Shown here: positions 7,984 to 16,834 of the stretch, in pieces
How positions within the stretch are numbered: position 1 is the stretch's first letter
Layout: every line of letters begins with the position of its first letter
From: Actinomadura terrae
Lineage (GTDB): Bacteria; Actinomycetota; Actinomycetes; Streptosporangiales; Streptosporangiaceae
Direction of reading: 5' to 3'
NCBI RefSeq assembly: GCF_022751215.1
Contig: NZ_JAICDG010000008.1
Location: 248,001 to 312,000, forward strand
DNA length: 64,000 bases
Made by a program: the position numbers and the translations under genes
Notes under the pieces: model-generated
Told to the model about the DNA's origin: nothing
Databases searched by the model: none
What the model saw: the letters and a program-made list of their open reading frames with translations, nothing else

Positions 7984-9341
7984 GACACCTCCTGTTCGAC
8001 GTCCGGCCGCCCGGTCTCCACGGGCCGCGGCGGACGCGGCGCCGGGCCGCTGATGCGGATCTTCGCGGCGACGCGGCGCGCGACGCTGACGACCTCCAGC
8101 TCGACCTGCCCGGCGCCGTCCAGCGCGACCGTGAGGCGGTCGCCGGGGCTCGGCAGGCGGCGCAGCTCGGCCATGACGAGGCCGCCGAGGGTGTCGTAGG
8201 CGTCGCCCTCGGGCAGGTCGAGGCCGGTCAGCCGGCCGACCTCGTCGATGCGCATGCCCGCGTCGACCAGCCAGGAGCCGTCGGGGCCCGAGGTCGGGGC
8301 GTCCTCGCGGGCGTCGGTCTCGTCGGCGATCTCGCCGACCAGCTCCTCGGCGACGTCCTCGAAGGTGAGGATGCCGGCGAGGCCGCCGTACTCGTCCACG
8401 ACGCAGGCGAACTCCTCGCCCGCGTCGCGCATGTGCTCGATCACCCCGTACAGCGGCTGGCTGCCCGGGACGAGCAGCGCCGGACGGACGATCCGCGCGA
8501 GCGGCGTCGCCGGGTCGAGCGAGTCGTCGGCGACCTCGCGGACGCCGACGACGCCGATGACGTCGTCGACCTCCTGGCCGTACACGGGGTAGACGCTGTG
8601 CCCGGTGTCGCGGATCAGTGCGACGAGCTCGCCCGCGGACGCGGTGCCCGGCAACGTGCTGACCTGCGGGCGCGGCACCATGACCTCGTCGGCCGTCAGG
8701 TCGCCGAAGGACAGGGCGCGCTCCAGCAGGCCGGACAGGTCGGCGGGCAGGTGCCCGGAGCTGTGCGACTTGCCGATGATGTCGCCGAGCTCCTCCAGCG
8801 TCGCGCCGCTGTGCAGCTCGTCGACGGGCTCGACGCCGACGGCGCGCAGCAGGCGTTCGGCGGCGCGGTCGAACAGCCGGATCAGCGGGCCCGCGACCGC
8901 GAGGTAGGCGAGGGTGGAGGCGGCCAGCACGCGCGCGAGCGTCTCGGCGCGGGCGAGCGCGAGGTTCTTGGGGAACAGCTCGCCCAGCAGCATCTGGATC
9001 AGCGTTGCCAGGACGAAGCCGGTGGCGAGCGCGATCGCGCCGGTCGCGCCGGCGGGGACGCCCGCGACGTCCAGCAGCGGCTCGATCAGCTCGGCGAGCG
9101 CGGGCTTGGCGATGAAGCCGACGACCAGGGTGGTCATCGTGATCCCGAGCTGCGCGCCCGAGAGCATGAACGACAGCCGGCCGATCACCCGCAGCGCCCG
9201 GCGCGCGGCGGCGTCGCGCTCGGCGGCCTGTTGCAGCGCCGCGCGGTCGGCGGCGACGTAGGCGAACTCCTGTGCGACGAAGTATCCCGTGGCGGCGGTG
9301 AGAACGACGACCGCGAGCACCCCCAGGGCCGCGCTCACCAT
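7971..9341 (-). CDS. Hemolysin-family CNNM/CBS/CorC-HlyC membrane protein (upstream gene of tandem)
   Basis: 456 residues in the full family architecture: DUF21 transmembrane domain with four helices, a CBS pair (about 210-340, including the acidic CVVDEYGGLAGILTFEDV segment typical of CorC proteins), and a C-terminal CorC_HlyC domain (about 350-435). It is a probable Mg2+/Co2+ exporter or its regulator. It is the first gene of a two-gene operon and overlaps the GTG of the shorter paralogue. Paired CNNM genes are common in actinobacteria, where the two products are thought to work together. The hemolysin label is historical. Confidence 0.9.
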   Translation of the reverse strand: MVSAALGVLAVVVLTAATGYFVAQEFAYVAADRAALQQAAERDAAARRALRVIGRLSFMLSGAQLGITMTTLVVGFIAKPALAELIEPLLDVAGVPAGATGAIALATGFVLATLIQMLLGELFPKNLALARAETLARVLAASTLAYLAVAGPLIRLFDRAAERLLRAVGVEPVDELHSGATLEELGDIIGKSHSSGHLPADLSGLLERALSFGDLTADEVMVPRPQVSTLPGTASAGELVALIRDTGHSVYPVYGQEVDDVIGVVGVREVADDSLDPATPLARIVRPALLVPGSQPLYGVIEHMRDAGEEFACVVDEYGGLAGILTFEDVAEELVGEIADETDAREDAPTSGPDGSWLVDAGMRIDEVGRLTGLDLPEGDAYDTLGGLVMAELRRLPSPGDRLTVALDGAGQVELEVVSVARRVAAKIRISGPAPRPPRPVETGRPDVEQEVSWTR

Positions 9342-9742
9342 CGGGCACCGGGTCTATGACTGGGGTCCGACACCGCGGACTCACCACTCCTCTCGTAGAC
9401 GACTTACCTGCGTAACGCCACCTTGCGATGCGAGGTTCCTGGAGCACAAGGGTATGGGCGCGACCGAACGGGTGCTGGGGACGCGCTGAACACCCGCTGG
9501 AAGCCACTCGAACACGCGGCGTGCGCGCGACCGCACGCAGCGGCACCGGGAAGGGCCGAAAGGCCCGAAATCAGGGCGAAAGGGGGAGGGGGTGCCGTCC
9601 GGGGATGAACGCTTGTTTCGTAGAGTGTCACGGATCACACTATTGGGTGAGCGCAAGCCCGATCCTGGATGCGGTTCCCGCTCCCGAACCGCAGGACCGG
9701 GGAGAGCTCACGGGGACCGAGAGAGCCGACCGCGGGACTGAC
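9342..9742. other. Intergenic region between divergent CNNM and PknG operons
   Basis: About 400 bp without a supported gene. It should carry both divergent promoters. Visible structure: a short GAAA-tetraloop hairpin (GGGCC-GAAA-GGCCC) near 9553-9566, and GTGT-N7-ACAC symmetry near 9625-9640 ahead of the PknG operon. No convincing sigma-70 -35/-10 pair was identified. The open frame that crosses this region (from 9428) has no family-like sequence before residue 116. Confidence 0.5.
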
Positions 9743-9775
9743 GTGGAAGAAAGCGGGGCAGGGGCCGCCGCGCCC

Positions 9776-10993
9776 ATGAGCCGGGAGGGCGTCGACCATG
9801 CCCTGCGCGAGTTGCACGAGGAGCGGGAGCGGATCGCGGCGTCCCTGCTCGACCTGGACGGCCACCACGGCAGCCGGTTGCTCAAGGGCGCCCGGCTCAC
9901 CGGCGAGACGTGGCGGCGCTGGCAGGCGGCGCAGGCCAGGCTCGCGGTGCTGTGGCGGCTCTTCGAGGCCTACCAGCGCGTGCTGGACGCGGCGACGCAG
10001 TTGCGCGAGCGCGCCCACCGGCCGGACGCGGCGACGCTGGTGGAGCTGACCGGGATGCTGTCGGGCCTGTCGGTGGAGATGCCGGACGGCGAGATCCCGC
10101 TGGAGGCGCGGACGCTGCTCGGCCCGACCGAGCGCCGGGTGACGCTCGACGAGGCGGTCGCGCTGATGTCGGAGGCGTACGAGTTCGTCGCCGGGGAGGT
10201 CGCGGCGGCGGACGCGGCGTGGTCGGCGCTGCTCGTCCCGCTGGAGGAGGCCGAGGAGGGCTGGCGGGAGATGGCGCGGCTGGCCCATTCGCTGGACGGC
10301 ACCCGGCACCCCGAGCTCGACCGGCTGGGACGGGAGCTGACGGCGCTCGGCAGGCTCGTCCGCACCGATCCGCTGTCGCTCGTCAAGGACGGCAGGGCCG
10401 ACACGACGCGGCTGGACCGCGTCCGGTCCACGCTGTCGTCGCTGCGCGGGGAGCTGTCGGGGGTCGCCCGGCTCCGCGACGGCTACGCCGGCCAGATGGA
10501 GCAGGTCACCGCGGCCATCGACGAGGTCGAGGCGCTGGAGCGGCGCGTCCTCGCGACGCATGCGATCGTCCTGGAGAAGATCGCGTCGCCGATGCTGCCC
10601 GCGCCGGAGCCGGGTCTCGCCGCCGGGCTCCGCGACCGGCTGGCCGCGCTGGAGCGGCTCCGCGAGGCGGGCCGCTGGGTCGAGATGGCGGGCCGGGTCG
10701 CCGAGCTGGAGCGCGCGGCCGAGGACGCCCGGGAACGTGCCTGGAGCGATCTTCGGCTGGGCGCGGGGCTGCTCGACCGCCGCAACGAGCTGCGCGGCCG
10801 GCTGGAGGCCTACCGCGCCAAGGCCGCGCGCCTCGGGCTGGCCGAGGAGGACAAGCTCACGCTGCTCTACGGGCAGGCCCGCGACCTGCTGTGGACGGCG
10901 CCGTGCGACCTGCGCGGATCGACGGTGGCGGTGGCGGAGTACCAGCGCGCGATCAGGGAGTGCGGACGCGAGGAGACGGGGACCCCGCCATGA
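9776..10993 (+). CDS. Helical/coiled-coil protein, first gene of the PknG operon
   Basis: 405 residues, almost wholly alpha-helical with heptad-like Leu/Ala/Glu/Arg patterns (HALRELHEERERIAASLLDL at the start, later LERLREAGRWVEMAGRVAEL). There is no signal peptide or membrane helix, so it is cytoplasmic. No enzymatic motif was recognised. Its stop overlaps the PknG ATG as ATGA, so it is translationally coupled to the kinase; a scaffold or kinase partner is the natural inference. The start is uncertain: ATG 9776 is chosen because helical character begins there; GTG 9743 and ATG 9605 are in frame. Confidence 0.72.
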   Translation: MSREGVDHALRELHEERERIAASLLDLDGHHGSRLLKGARLTGETWRRWQAAQARLAVLWRLFEAYQRVLDAATQLRERAHRPDAATLVELTGMLSGLSVEMPDGEIPLEARTLLGPTERRVTLDEAVALMSEAYEFVAGEVAAADAAWSALLVPLEEAEEGWREMARLAHSLDGTRHPELDRLGRELTALGRLVRTDPLSLVKDGRADTTRLDRVRSTLSSLRGELSGVARLRDGYAGQMEQVTAAIDEVEALERRVLATHAIVLEKIASPMLPAPEPGLAAGLRDRLAALERLREAGRWVEMAGRVAELERAAEDARERAWSDLRLGAGLLDRRNELRGRLEAYRAKAARLGLAEEDKLTLLYGQARDLLWTAPCDLRGSTVAVAEYQRAIRECGREETGTPP

Positions 10994-13341
10994 CCCGATG
11001 CGCCCAGGACGGCTGCCCCGGCGACGTCGCGGCCGACGGCTTCTGCGACGTCTGCGGGATGGCCCCGCTGCCCGAGCCGCCGCCGGTGAACCCGGCGGCG
11101 ACCGAGGCGACCGAAGCCGCGGCCTCGGGCGGATCGGGCGGGTCGGCTGGGTCGGGCGGGTCGGGGTGGTCGGCGCCCGTCGCGGTGCTCGCCGCGCCCG
11201 AGAGCTCCGGCTCGGAGTCCTCCGGCCGGAGCGGCTCCAGCGGCTCGACGCGGCGCGGCATGCTCGGGGCGGGGCTGGTGGAGGTGCCGCCGGTGCCGAC
11301 CCGCGACCCCGCGTCCGCGATCATGAAAGATCCGCGGGTGCCGGAGAACCGCCGCTTCTGTAGCCGCTGCGACGCGGCGATCGGCCGGGGCCGGGACGGG
11401 CGCCCCGGGCGCACCGAGGGGTTCTGCAAGAGCTGCGGGCATCCGTTCTCGTTCACGCCGAAGCTGCGTCCGGGCGAGATGATCGGCGGGCAGTACGAGG
11501 TGCTCGGCTGCCTCGCGCACGGCGGGCTCGGCTGGGTGTACCTGGCCCGTGACCACAACGTCAGCGAGCGGTGGGTCGTGCTGAAGGGCATGCTCGACAC
11601 CGGCGACGCCGACTCGCTGGCCGCCGCGACCGCCGAGCGCGCGTTCCTGGCCGAGGTCGAGCACCCCAACATCGTCAAGATCTACAACTTCGTGAAGCAC
11701 GCCGGGTCCGGCTACATCGTCATGGAGTACGTCGGCGGGCGGTCGCTGAAGGACATCCTGCTCTCCCGCCGCGACGCGGAGGGCGAGCAGGCGGCGCTGC
11801 CGCTCGGCCAGGTGATCGCCTACGGCCTCGAAGTGCTGAGCGCGCTCGGCTACCTGCACGGCGTCGGGCTGCTGTACTGCGACTTCAAGCCCGACAACGC
11901 GATCCAGTCCGAGGAGCAGCTCAAGCTGATCGACCTCGGCGGGGTGCGGCGCGCGTTCGACGTCGACAGCCCGATCTTCGGGACGCCCGGCTACCAGGCG
12001 CCCGAGATCGGCTCGCGCGGCCCGACGATCACCTCCGACCTCTACACGGTCGGCCGGACGCTCGCGGTGCTCAGCTTCCCCTTCGCCGGGTACACGCGGC
12101 GGCACCTGCGGAGCCTGCCGCCGCGCGAGGAGGTGCCGCTGTTCCAGCGGCACGAGTCCTACCACCGGCTGCTGCGCCGGGCGACGCATCCCGACCCGGC
12201 GCGCCGGTTCCAGAGCGCGGCGGAGATGGCGCAGCAGCTCACCGGCGTGCTGCGGGAGGTGCTGTCGGCCGAGGACGGGCGTCCCCGCCCGGCGCCGTCC
12301 GCGCTATTCGGCCCCGAGCAGCACACCGCCGGGGCCGAGGTCGTCGCTGGCCCCGGCGAGACCCGCCGCGAGGACGCGCGGACCCCGGCGGGCCTGCGTC
12401 CCGACGAGGGCTGCGTGTCGGTGCTCGTGCCGCTGGAGGCGGCGGCCGCGGCGGTGGCGCTGCCCGTTCCGCTGGTGCACGGCGCGGACCCGGCCGCCGC
12501 GTTCCTCGCCGGGCTCACCGCCCGCGACCCGGACGACCTCGCCGCCGCGCTGGAGGCGGCGCCGGTCGCGTCCCGGGAGGTCAGGCTCGCGCTCGTCCGG
12601 GTCAGGATCGAGCTGGACGAGCTGGACGAGGCGGGCGCGCTGCTCGACGAACTGGCCCGGGACGGCCCGGACGACTGGCGCGTCGACTGGTACCGCGGCG
12701 TCCGCGCCCTCGCCGACGGGCGCGCGGGCGATGCGTCCGCCGTCTTCACCGACCTGTACGACCTGATGCCGGGCGAGCACGCGCCCAAGCTCGCGCTCGC
12801 GTTCTGCCACGAGTGCCGGGGCGAGGCCGCCGAGGCCGGGCGCTTCTACGAGACGGTCTGGCGCACCGACCCCACCCACGTGAGCGCCGCGTTCGGGCTG
12901 GCCCGCGTCAAGCTGAGGGCCCGCGACCGGGCCGGGGCCGAGCGGGTGCTCGACTCCGTTCCGCCGGTCTCCAGCCACCATCTCGCCGCGCAGCTCGCGG
13001 CGGTCGCGGCGGCGGTGCGCGGGCGCCGCCCCCGCGACCTGGACGCGGCGACGCTCGTCGAGGCGGGCCGCCGGTTGCAGGCGCTCCGGCTCGACACCGA
13101 GCGGCGGGCGGCGTTCGCCGCCGAGGTGCTGGAGGCGGCGCTGGCGTGGGTCCGCGCCGACCGCGACCCGGCGCGTCCGGTGCGGCGGCAGACGGTCCTC
13201 GGCGTGCCGATGCGGGAGGCGAGGCTCCGGGGGAGGCTGGAGGAGAGCTACCGGGTGCTGGCCAAGCTCGCGGGCGGCGCGGAGCGGCGGCACGCGCTGG
13301 TGAAGCGGGCCAACGCCGTCCGCCCGAGGACCCTCCTGTGA
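10990..13341 (+). CDS. pknG: PknG-type soluble Ser/Thr protein kinase with zinc-ribbon and TPR domains
   Basis: 783 residues. Cysteine clusters come first (CAQDGCPG, CDVC near the N-terminus; then CSRC and CKSC before the kinase), the rubredoxin-like redox/zinc module of PknG. The kinase domain follows: IGGQYEVLGCLAHGGLGWVYLARD (glycine loop, split), the Lys in VVLKGML, catalytic YCDFKPDNAIQ and LIDLGGVRR in place of DFG, then GTPGYQAPE. The C-terminal half is TPR-like. There is no membrane helix. In mycobacteria PknG is controlled by GlnH/GlnX sensing of acidic amino acids and phosphorylates the FHA protein GarA to tune 2-oxoglutarate metabolism. The same partners lie downstream here. An Ala/Ser/Gly linker separates the two Cys modules. 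Confidence 0.93.
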   Translation: MTRCAQDGCPGDVAADGFCDVCGMAPLPEPPPVNPAATEATEAAASGGSGGSAGSGGSGWSAPVAVLAAPESSGSESSGRSGSSGSTRRGMLGAGLVEVPPVPTRDPASAIMKDPRVPENRRFCSRCDAAIGRGRDGRPGRTEGFCKSCGHPFSFTPKLRPGEMIGGQYEVLGCLAHGGLGWVYLARDHNVSERWVVLKGMLDTGDADSLAAATAERAFLAEVEHPNIVKIYNFVKHAGSGYIVMEYVGGRSLKDILLSRRDAEGEQAALPLGQVIAYGLEVLSALGYLHGVGLLYCDFKPDNAIQSEEQLKLIDLGGVRRAFDVDSPIFGTPGYQAPEIGSRGPTITSDLYTVGRTLAVLSFPFAGYTRRHLRSLPPREEVPLFQRHESYHRLLRRATHPDPARRFQSAAEMAQQLTGVLREVLSAEDGRPRPAPSALFGPEQHTAGAEVVAGPGETRREDARTPAGLRPDEGCVSVLVPLEAAAAAVALPVPLVHGADPAAAFLAGLTARDPDDLAAALEAAPVASREVRLALVRVRIELDELDEAGALLDELARDGPDDWRVDWYRGVRALADGRAGDASAVFTDLYDLMPGEHAPKLALAFCHECRGEAAEAGRFYETVWRTDPTHVSAAFGLARVKLRARDRAGAERVLDSVPPVSSHHLAAQLAAVAAAVRGRRPRDLDAATLVEAGRRLQALRLDTERRAAFAAEVLEAALAWVRADRDPARPVRRQTVLGVPMREARLRGRLEESYRVLAKLAGGAERRHALVKRANAVRPRTLL

Positions 13342-13405
13342 TCCCCCGCGCCGCTGCGCCCCGCCGCCCGCCGAACCGCCGCCCGAACAGATCAGGGAGC
13401 CCGGC

Positions 13406-14737
13406 ATGAGCGACCTTCCCGAGTTCACGATCCGCGTCGACCAGAACCCCTACCTTCCGGCGGGCGCCGGGGAGATGCACGCGATCGTCTCGGTGGAGGC
13501 CGCGAGCGCGCACCCGCCGGCGCAGGCGCCGCGCCGCGGTCCGGCGGCCGAGATCATCATCGTCGACACGTCCGGGTCGATGTCCTACGGCGGCAAGCTG
13601 GTCGCCGCCAAGCGCGCCGCCCGCGCCGCCGTGAAGGCGCTGCGCGACGGCGTGCACTTCGCCGTGATCGGCGGCGCGAACCGGCCGAGGATGATCTACC
13701 CGCAGGGCGAGCGGCTCGTCCGGGCGGGGGACAGGACGCGGCGCGGCGCGCTCGTCGCCATCGGACGGCTGGACGCGGCGGGTGGCACCGCGATCGGCTC
13801 GTGGCTGCGGCTCGCGAACCGGCTGTTCGAGAGGCACCGCGACGCCGTCCGGCACGCGATCCTGCTGACCGACGGCAAGAACCAGCACGAGAGCGCCGAC
13901 GAGCTGGACGCCGCGCTCCGGCACTGCGCGGACGGCTTCGTCTGCGACGCGCGCGGCGTCGGCACCGACTGGGACGTCGCCGAGCTGCGCAAGATCACCT
14001 CTGTGCTGCTCGGCGGGTTCCTCGACGTCCCCGACCCGGCCGACCTGGAGTCGGACTTCCTGTCGATGGCGCGGGACGCGATGGGCAAGGAGGTCACGGA
14101 CGTGGCGCTGCGCGTGTGGACGCCGCAGCACGCCCGGGTGCGGTTCGTGAAGCAGATGGTGCCGCTCGTGGAGGACCTCACCGGCCGCCGGACGGAGTCG
14201 GGACGGCAGACGGGCGACTACCCGACCGGCGCGTGGGGCGCCGAGCAGCGCGAGTACCACCTGTGCGTCGAGGTGCCGCCGGGCGACGTCGGACGGCAGA
14301 TGCGCGCGGCCTGGGTGAAGATCGTCGTCCCCGGGACGGCCGAGGTGCCCGAGCGGGAGCTCGCGCACGGCAGCGTCCTCGCCGAGTGGACCGAGGACGA
14401 GGGCAAGTCCACCCGGATCAACCGGCGCGTCGCGCACCACACCGGGCAGTCCGAGCTGGCCGACGCGATCCGGGAGGGGCTGGAGGCGCGCCGCGAGGGC
14501 GACGACGACACCGCGACGACCCGGCTCGGCCGCGCCGTCGTGCTGGCCCAGCGGGTCGGGAACGAGCAGATCGCCGGGCTGCTGGACCGGGTCGTGGACG
14601 TCCTGGACCCGGAGACCGGCACGGTCCGGCTGAAGCGCGGGGTGTCCAAGGCCGACGAGATGTCGCTGGACACCCGGTCCGTGCGGACGGTGCGCACCCG
14701 CCAGAACGAGACGGAACCGGGCGAGGGCGGAGGCTGA
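13406..14737 (+). CDS. von Willebrand factor A (VWA) domain protein of the PknG operon
   Basis: 443 residues. A VWA fold with an intact MIDAS motif (IIIVDTSGSMSYGGK near residue 50, later the Thr/Asp of LTDGKNQHESADEL) binds a divalent cation and usually mediates protein-protein contacts. The C-terminal half (about 230-443) is a beta-rich domain plus helices (LARRVGNEQ-like repeats of AVVLAQRVGNEQIAGLL). No signal peptide, so cytoplasmic. AGGGAG precedes ATG. It sits between pknG and the FHA gene, with 3 bp to the latter. A scaffold in the kinase complex is an inference. Confidence 0.88.
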   Translation: MSDLPEFTIRVDQNPYLPAGAGEMHAIVSVEAASAHPPAQAPRRGPAAEIIIVDTSGSMSYGGKLVAAKRAARAAVKALRDGVHFAVIGGANRPRMIYPQGERLVRAGDRTRRGALVAIGRLDAAGGTAIGSWLRLANRLFERHRDAVRHAILLTDGKNQHESADELDAALRHCADGFVCDARGVGTDWDVAELRKITSVLLGGFLDVPDPADLESDFLSMARDAMGKEVTDVALRVWTPQHARVRFVKQMVPLVEDLTGRRTESGRQTGDYPTGAWGAEQREYHLCVEVPPGDVGRQMRAAWVKIVVPGTAEVPERELAHGSVLAEWTEDEGKSTRINRRVAHHTGQSELADAIREGLEARREGDDDTATTRLGRAVVLAQRVGNEQIAGLLDRVVDVLDPETGTVRLKRGVSKADEMSLDTRSVRTVRTRQNETEPGEGGG

Positions 14738-14740
14738 GAC

Positions 14741-15319
14741 ATGGGGGACTGCCCGAACTGCGGCGCGCCCCGCTCGGGCCGCTACTGCGAGATCGACGGC
14801 CACGACTTCGAGACGGCCGGACGGGTGGGCGCGCCCACGTTCGAGATGCCCGCCGTGCCCCGGCACGCCTGGCTCACGCCGATGGTCCCGCCGCCGCGGC
14901 TCGGCGGCGTCCGGCGCGGGCCCCTCACGGCCGTGATCAACGCCGACCACGACTACTACACCTCGGTCCTCGCGCTGGAGGGCCCGGACTCGGCGGCGCT
15001 GGTGTTCCCGCCGTACTGCCCGGAGCGGCGCGTCCGGCTGTCGGGCGGCGAGGTGCGGATCGGGCGGCGCGGCGGGTCGGAGATCGACCTCGGAGTGCTC
15101 CCGGAGGACCCCGGCGTCTCGCACCTGCACGCGGTGCTGCTCGCGCAGCCGGACGGGACGTGGGTGCTGGTCGATCCCGGGTCCACCAACGGGACGACGG
15201 TCAACGGCGGGTCCGAGCCGATCCCGGTGAACGTGCCCGTCCCGGTGGGCGCGGGGGACCGCATCCACGTCGGCGCCTGGACGACCATCATGTTGACCCC
15301 GCCGGAGGCCCCGTCATGA
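14741..15319 (+). CDS. FHA-domain protein with N-terminal zinc ribbon
   Basis: 192 residues. The N-terminus MGDCPNCGAPRSGRYCEIDG holds a CxxC plus a third Cys, a small zinc-ribbon-like element. The C-terminal part is an FHA fold: VRIGRRGGSEIDL, GVSHLHAVLL, LVDPGSTNGTTVNG and a final glycine-rich strand, with the phosphothreonine-binding Arg, Ser and Asn in place. FHA proteins read phospho-Thr; beside PknG this may be the counterpart of GarA, although the GarA ETTS phospho-acceptor motif is not seen. Its stop overlaps the next ATG (ATGA). Confidence 0.88.
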   Translation: MGDCPNCGAPRSGRYCEIDGHDFETAGRVGAPTFEMPAVPRHAWLTPMVPPPRLGGVRRGPLTAVINADHDYYTSVLALEGPDSAALVFPPYCPERRVRLSGGEVRIGRRGGSEIDLGVLPEDPGVSHLHAVLLAQPDGTWVLVDPGSTNGTTVNGGSEPIPVNVPVPVGAGDRIHVGAWTTIMLTPPEAPS

Positions 15320-16821
15320 CGACGACGCGGAGACGGCCCACCGCGGGCGAGACGGCGGCTCGCGAGACGGCGGCCGTCCTGGAAATGGGCCCCGAGAGGA
15401 AGACGGTCGCGTTCGCGCGCGGCCGTTGGCTGCGCACCATCCCCGGGCAGATCCGCGCCTACGCGGTCGTGACGCTGCTCGCCGTCGCCGCGCTGCTCGG
15501 CGTGCTCACGATGGCGATCGGGAACGCGCGCGACTCCGTCGAGACGATCGGGCACGACGCGGGCCCGCAGGTCGTCGCGACCAGCGCGCTCTACTTCTCG
15601 CTCAGCGACATGGACGCGCAGGTCGCGAACATCCTGCTCATCGGGCGCGAGCACCGGCTCGGCATCGGCTACGACGAGTCGCTGCGCCTCTACGAGCGGC
15701 GCCGCGCGGAGGCGGTCGCGGCGGCGGTGCAGGCAGCGCAGATCGCGGGCGGGGACGCCGAGCTGCGGACGACCGTCCAGGAGGTCCTCCAGGGCCTCGG
15801 CCGCTACGAACGGCTCGTCGGCCAGGCGATGCTGCTGGACCGGCAGGCGAACCACGCGCCCGGGGCGCTGCCGGCGCAGGTCGTCGACGCCTACCGGCAG
15901 GCCACCGACCTGATGCGGCTCGAACTGCTGCCGAAGGCCTACAACATCACGCTCGACAGCGGCGCGGCCGTCCGGCAGGCGTACGAGACGAAGCGCTCGG
16001 CGGTGCTGTCGGGACGGACGTGGGTCGCGGTCACCGGCGCCATCGCGCTCGCGCTCCTGCTCGCCGGGCAGGTCTACCTCACCCGGACGTTCCGCCGCGT
16101 GCTCAACCCGGCGCTGGTGCTGGCGACGGTCGCGACGCTCGCGCTCGTCCTGGTCGGCGCGGGCCTGCTGACGGCGCTCGCCGGGCACATCAGGACGGCC
16201 AAGCAGGACGGCTTCGAGTCCGTCCTCGCGCTGTCGCGGGCCCGCGCGATCAGCCACAGCGCGTTCGCCGACGAGAGCCGCTACCTGCTCGACCCCGGCC
16301 GCGCCGACACCTACGAGCAGACCTACCTCGACAAGTCGCTCGCCGTGATCTATCCGGACATGGGCACCAGGCCGGTGAACCTGGAGAGCTACTACGCGGC
16401 CGTGAACAGCGGAATCGCGGGTTACAAGCCCGGCGACCCCGATCCCTTCCTCGGCTTCTTCGGGGACGAGGCGCGGGCGAGCGCCCGGGGCGGCGCGAGC
16501 GCGAACTTCGTCCAGGTGCTCAGGTCGTACCAGCTCGTCCTCGACTCCGACCGGCGGATGCGCGAGCTGGCCGCCAAGGGCGACCGCGCCGGGGCGGTCG
16601 ATCTGCGGATGGGCCGCACGTCCAACGTGATCCGCGACTTCGGCGCCTACGACGCGTCGCTGAGCGCGCTGACCGCCGTCCACCAGCGCGCGTTCGACAC
16701 CGAGATCGCCGACGCCGACGGCGGCCTGCGCGGCTGGACGGCGCTGCCGCCGCTCGCCGCCGCCCTCATCGCCGTGCTGGTCGCCGCGGGCGTCCGCCCC
16801 CGGCTGGCCGAGTTCCGCTGA
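15316..16821 (+). CDS. glnX: GlnX-like transmembrane sensor of the PknG operon
   Basis: 501 residues. A cytoplasmic N-terminus is followed by a membrane helix (AYAVVTLLAVAALLGVLTMA, about 51-70), a roughly 150-residue extracytoplasmic helical domain, two more helices (about 235-255 and 265-290), a second extracytoplasmic helical domain (about 290-470) and a last helix near the C-terminus (ALPPLAAALIAVLVAAG). This four-helix, two-sensor layout matches mycobacterial GlnX, which relays GlnH ligand binding to PknG. It starts inside the FHA stop codon and is followed 13 bp later by glnH. Confidence 0.82.
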   Translation: MTTTRRRPTAGETAARETAAVLEMGPERKTVAFARGRWLRTIPGQIRAYAVVTLLAVAALLGVLTMAIGNARDSVETIGHDAGPQVVATSALYFSLSDMDAQVANILLIGREHRLGIGYDESLRLYERRRAEAVAAAVQAAQIAGGDAELRTTVQEVLQGLGRYERLVGQAMLLDRQANHAPGALPAQVVDAYRQATDLMRLELLPKAYNITLDSGAAVRQAYETKRSAVLSGRTWVAVTGAIALALLLAGQVYLTRTFRRVLNPALVLATVATLALVLVGAGLLTALAGHIRTAKQDGFESVLALSRARAISHSAFADESRYLLDPGRADTYEQTYLDKSLAVIYPDMGTRPVNLESYYAAVNSGIAGYKPGDPDPFLGFFGDEARASARGGASANFVQVLRSYQLVLDSDRRMRELAAKGDRAGAVDLRMGRTSNVIRDFGAYDASLSALTAVHQRAFDTEIADADGGLRGWTALPPLAAALIAVLVAAGVRPRLAEFR

Positions 16822-16834
16822 CAGGAGTGAGCCC

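Noticed and set aside
6005..8053. 682-codon plus-strand frame
   Set aside because: Antisense to the CDF and CNNM genes, which have clear motifs.
8014..9546. Long 5' extension of the downstream CNNM frame
   Set aside because: It is a frame-shifted reading of the upstream CNNM gene; GTG 7983 with AGGAGG is the true start.
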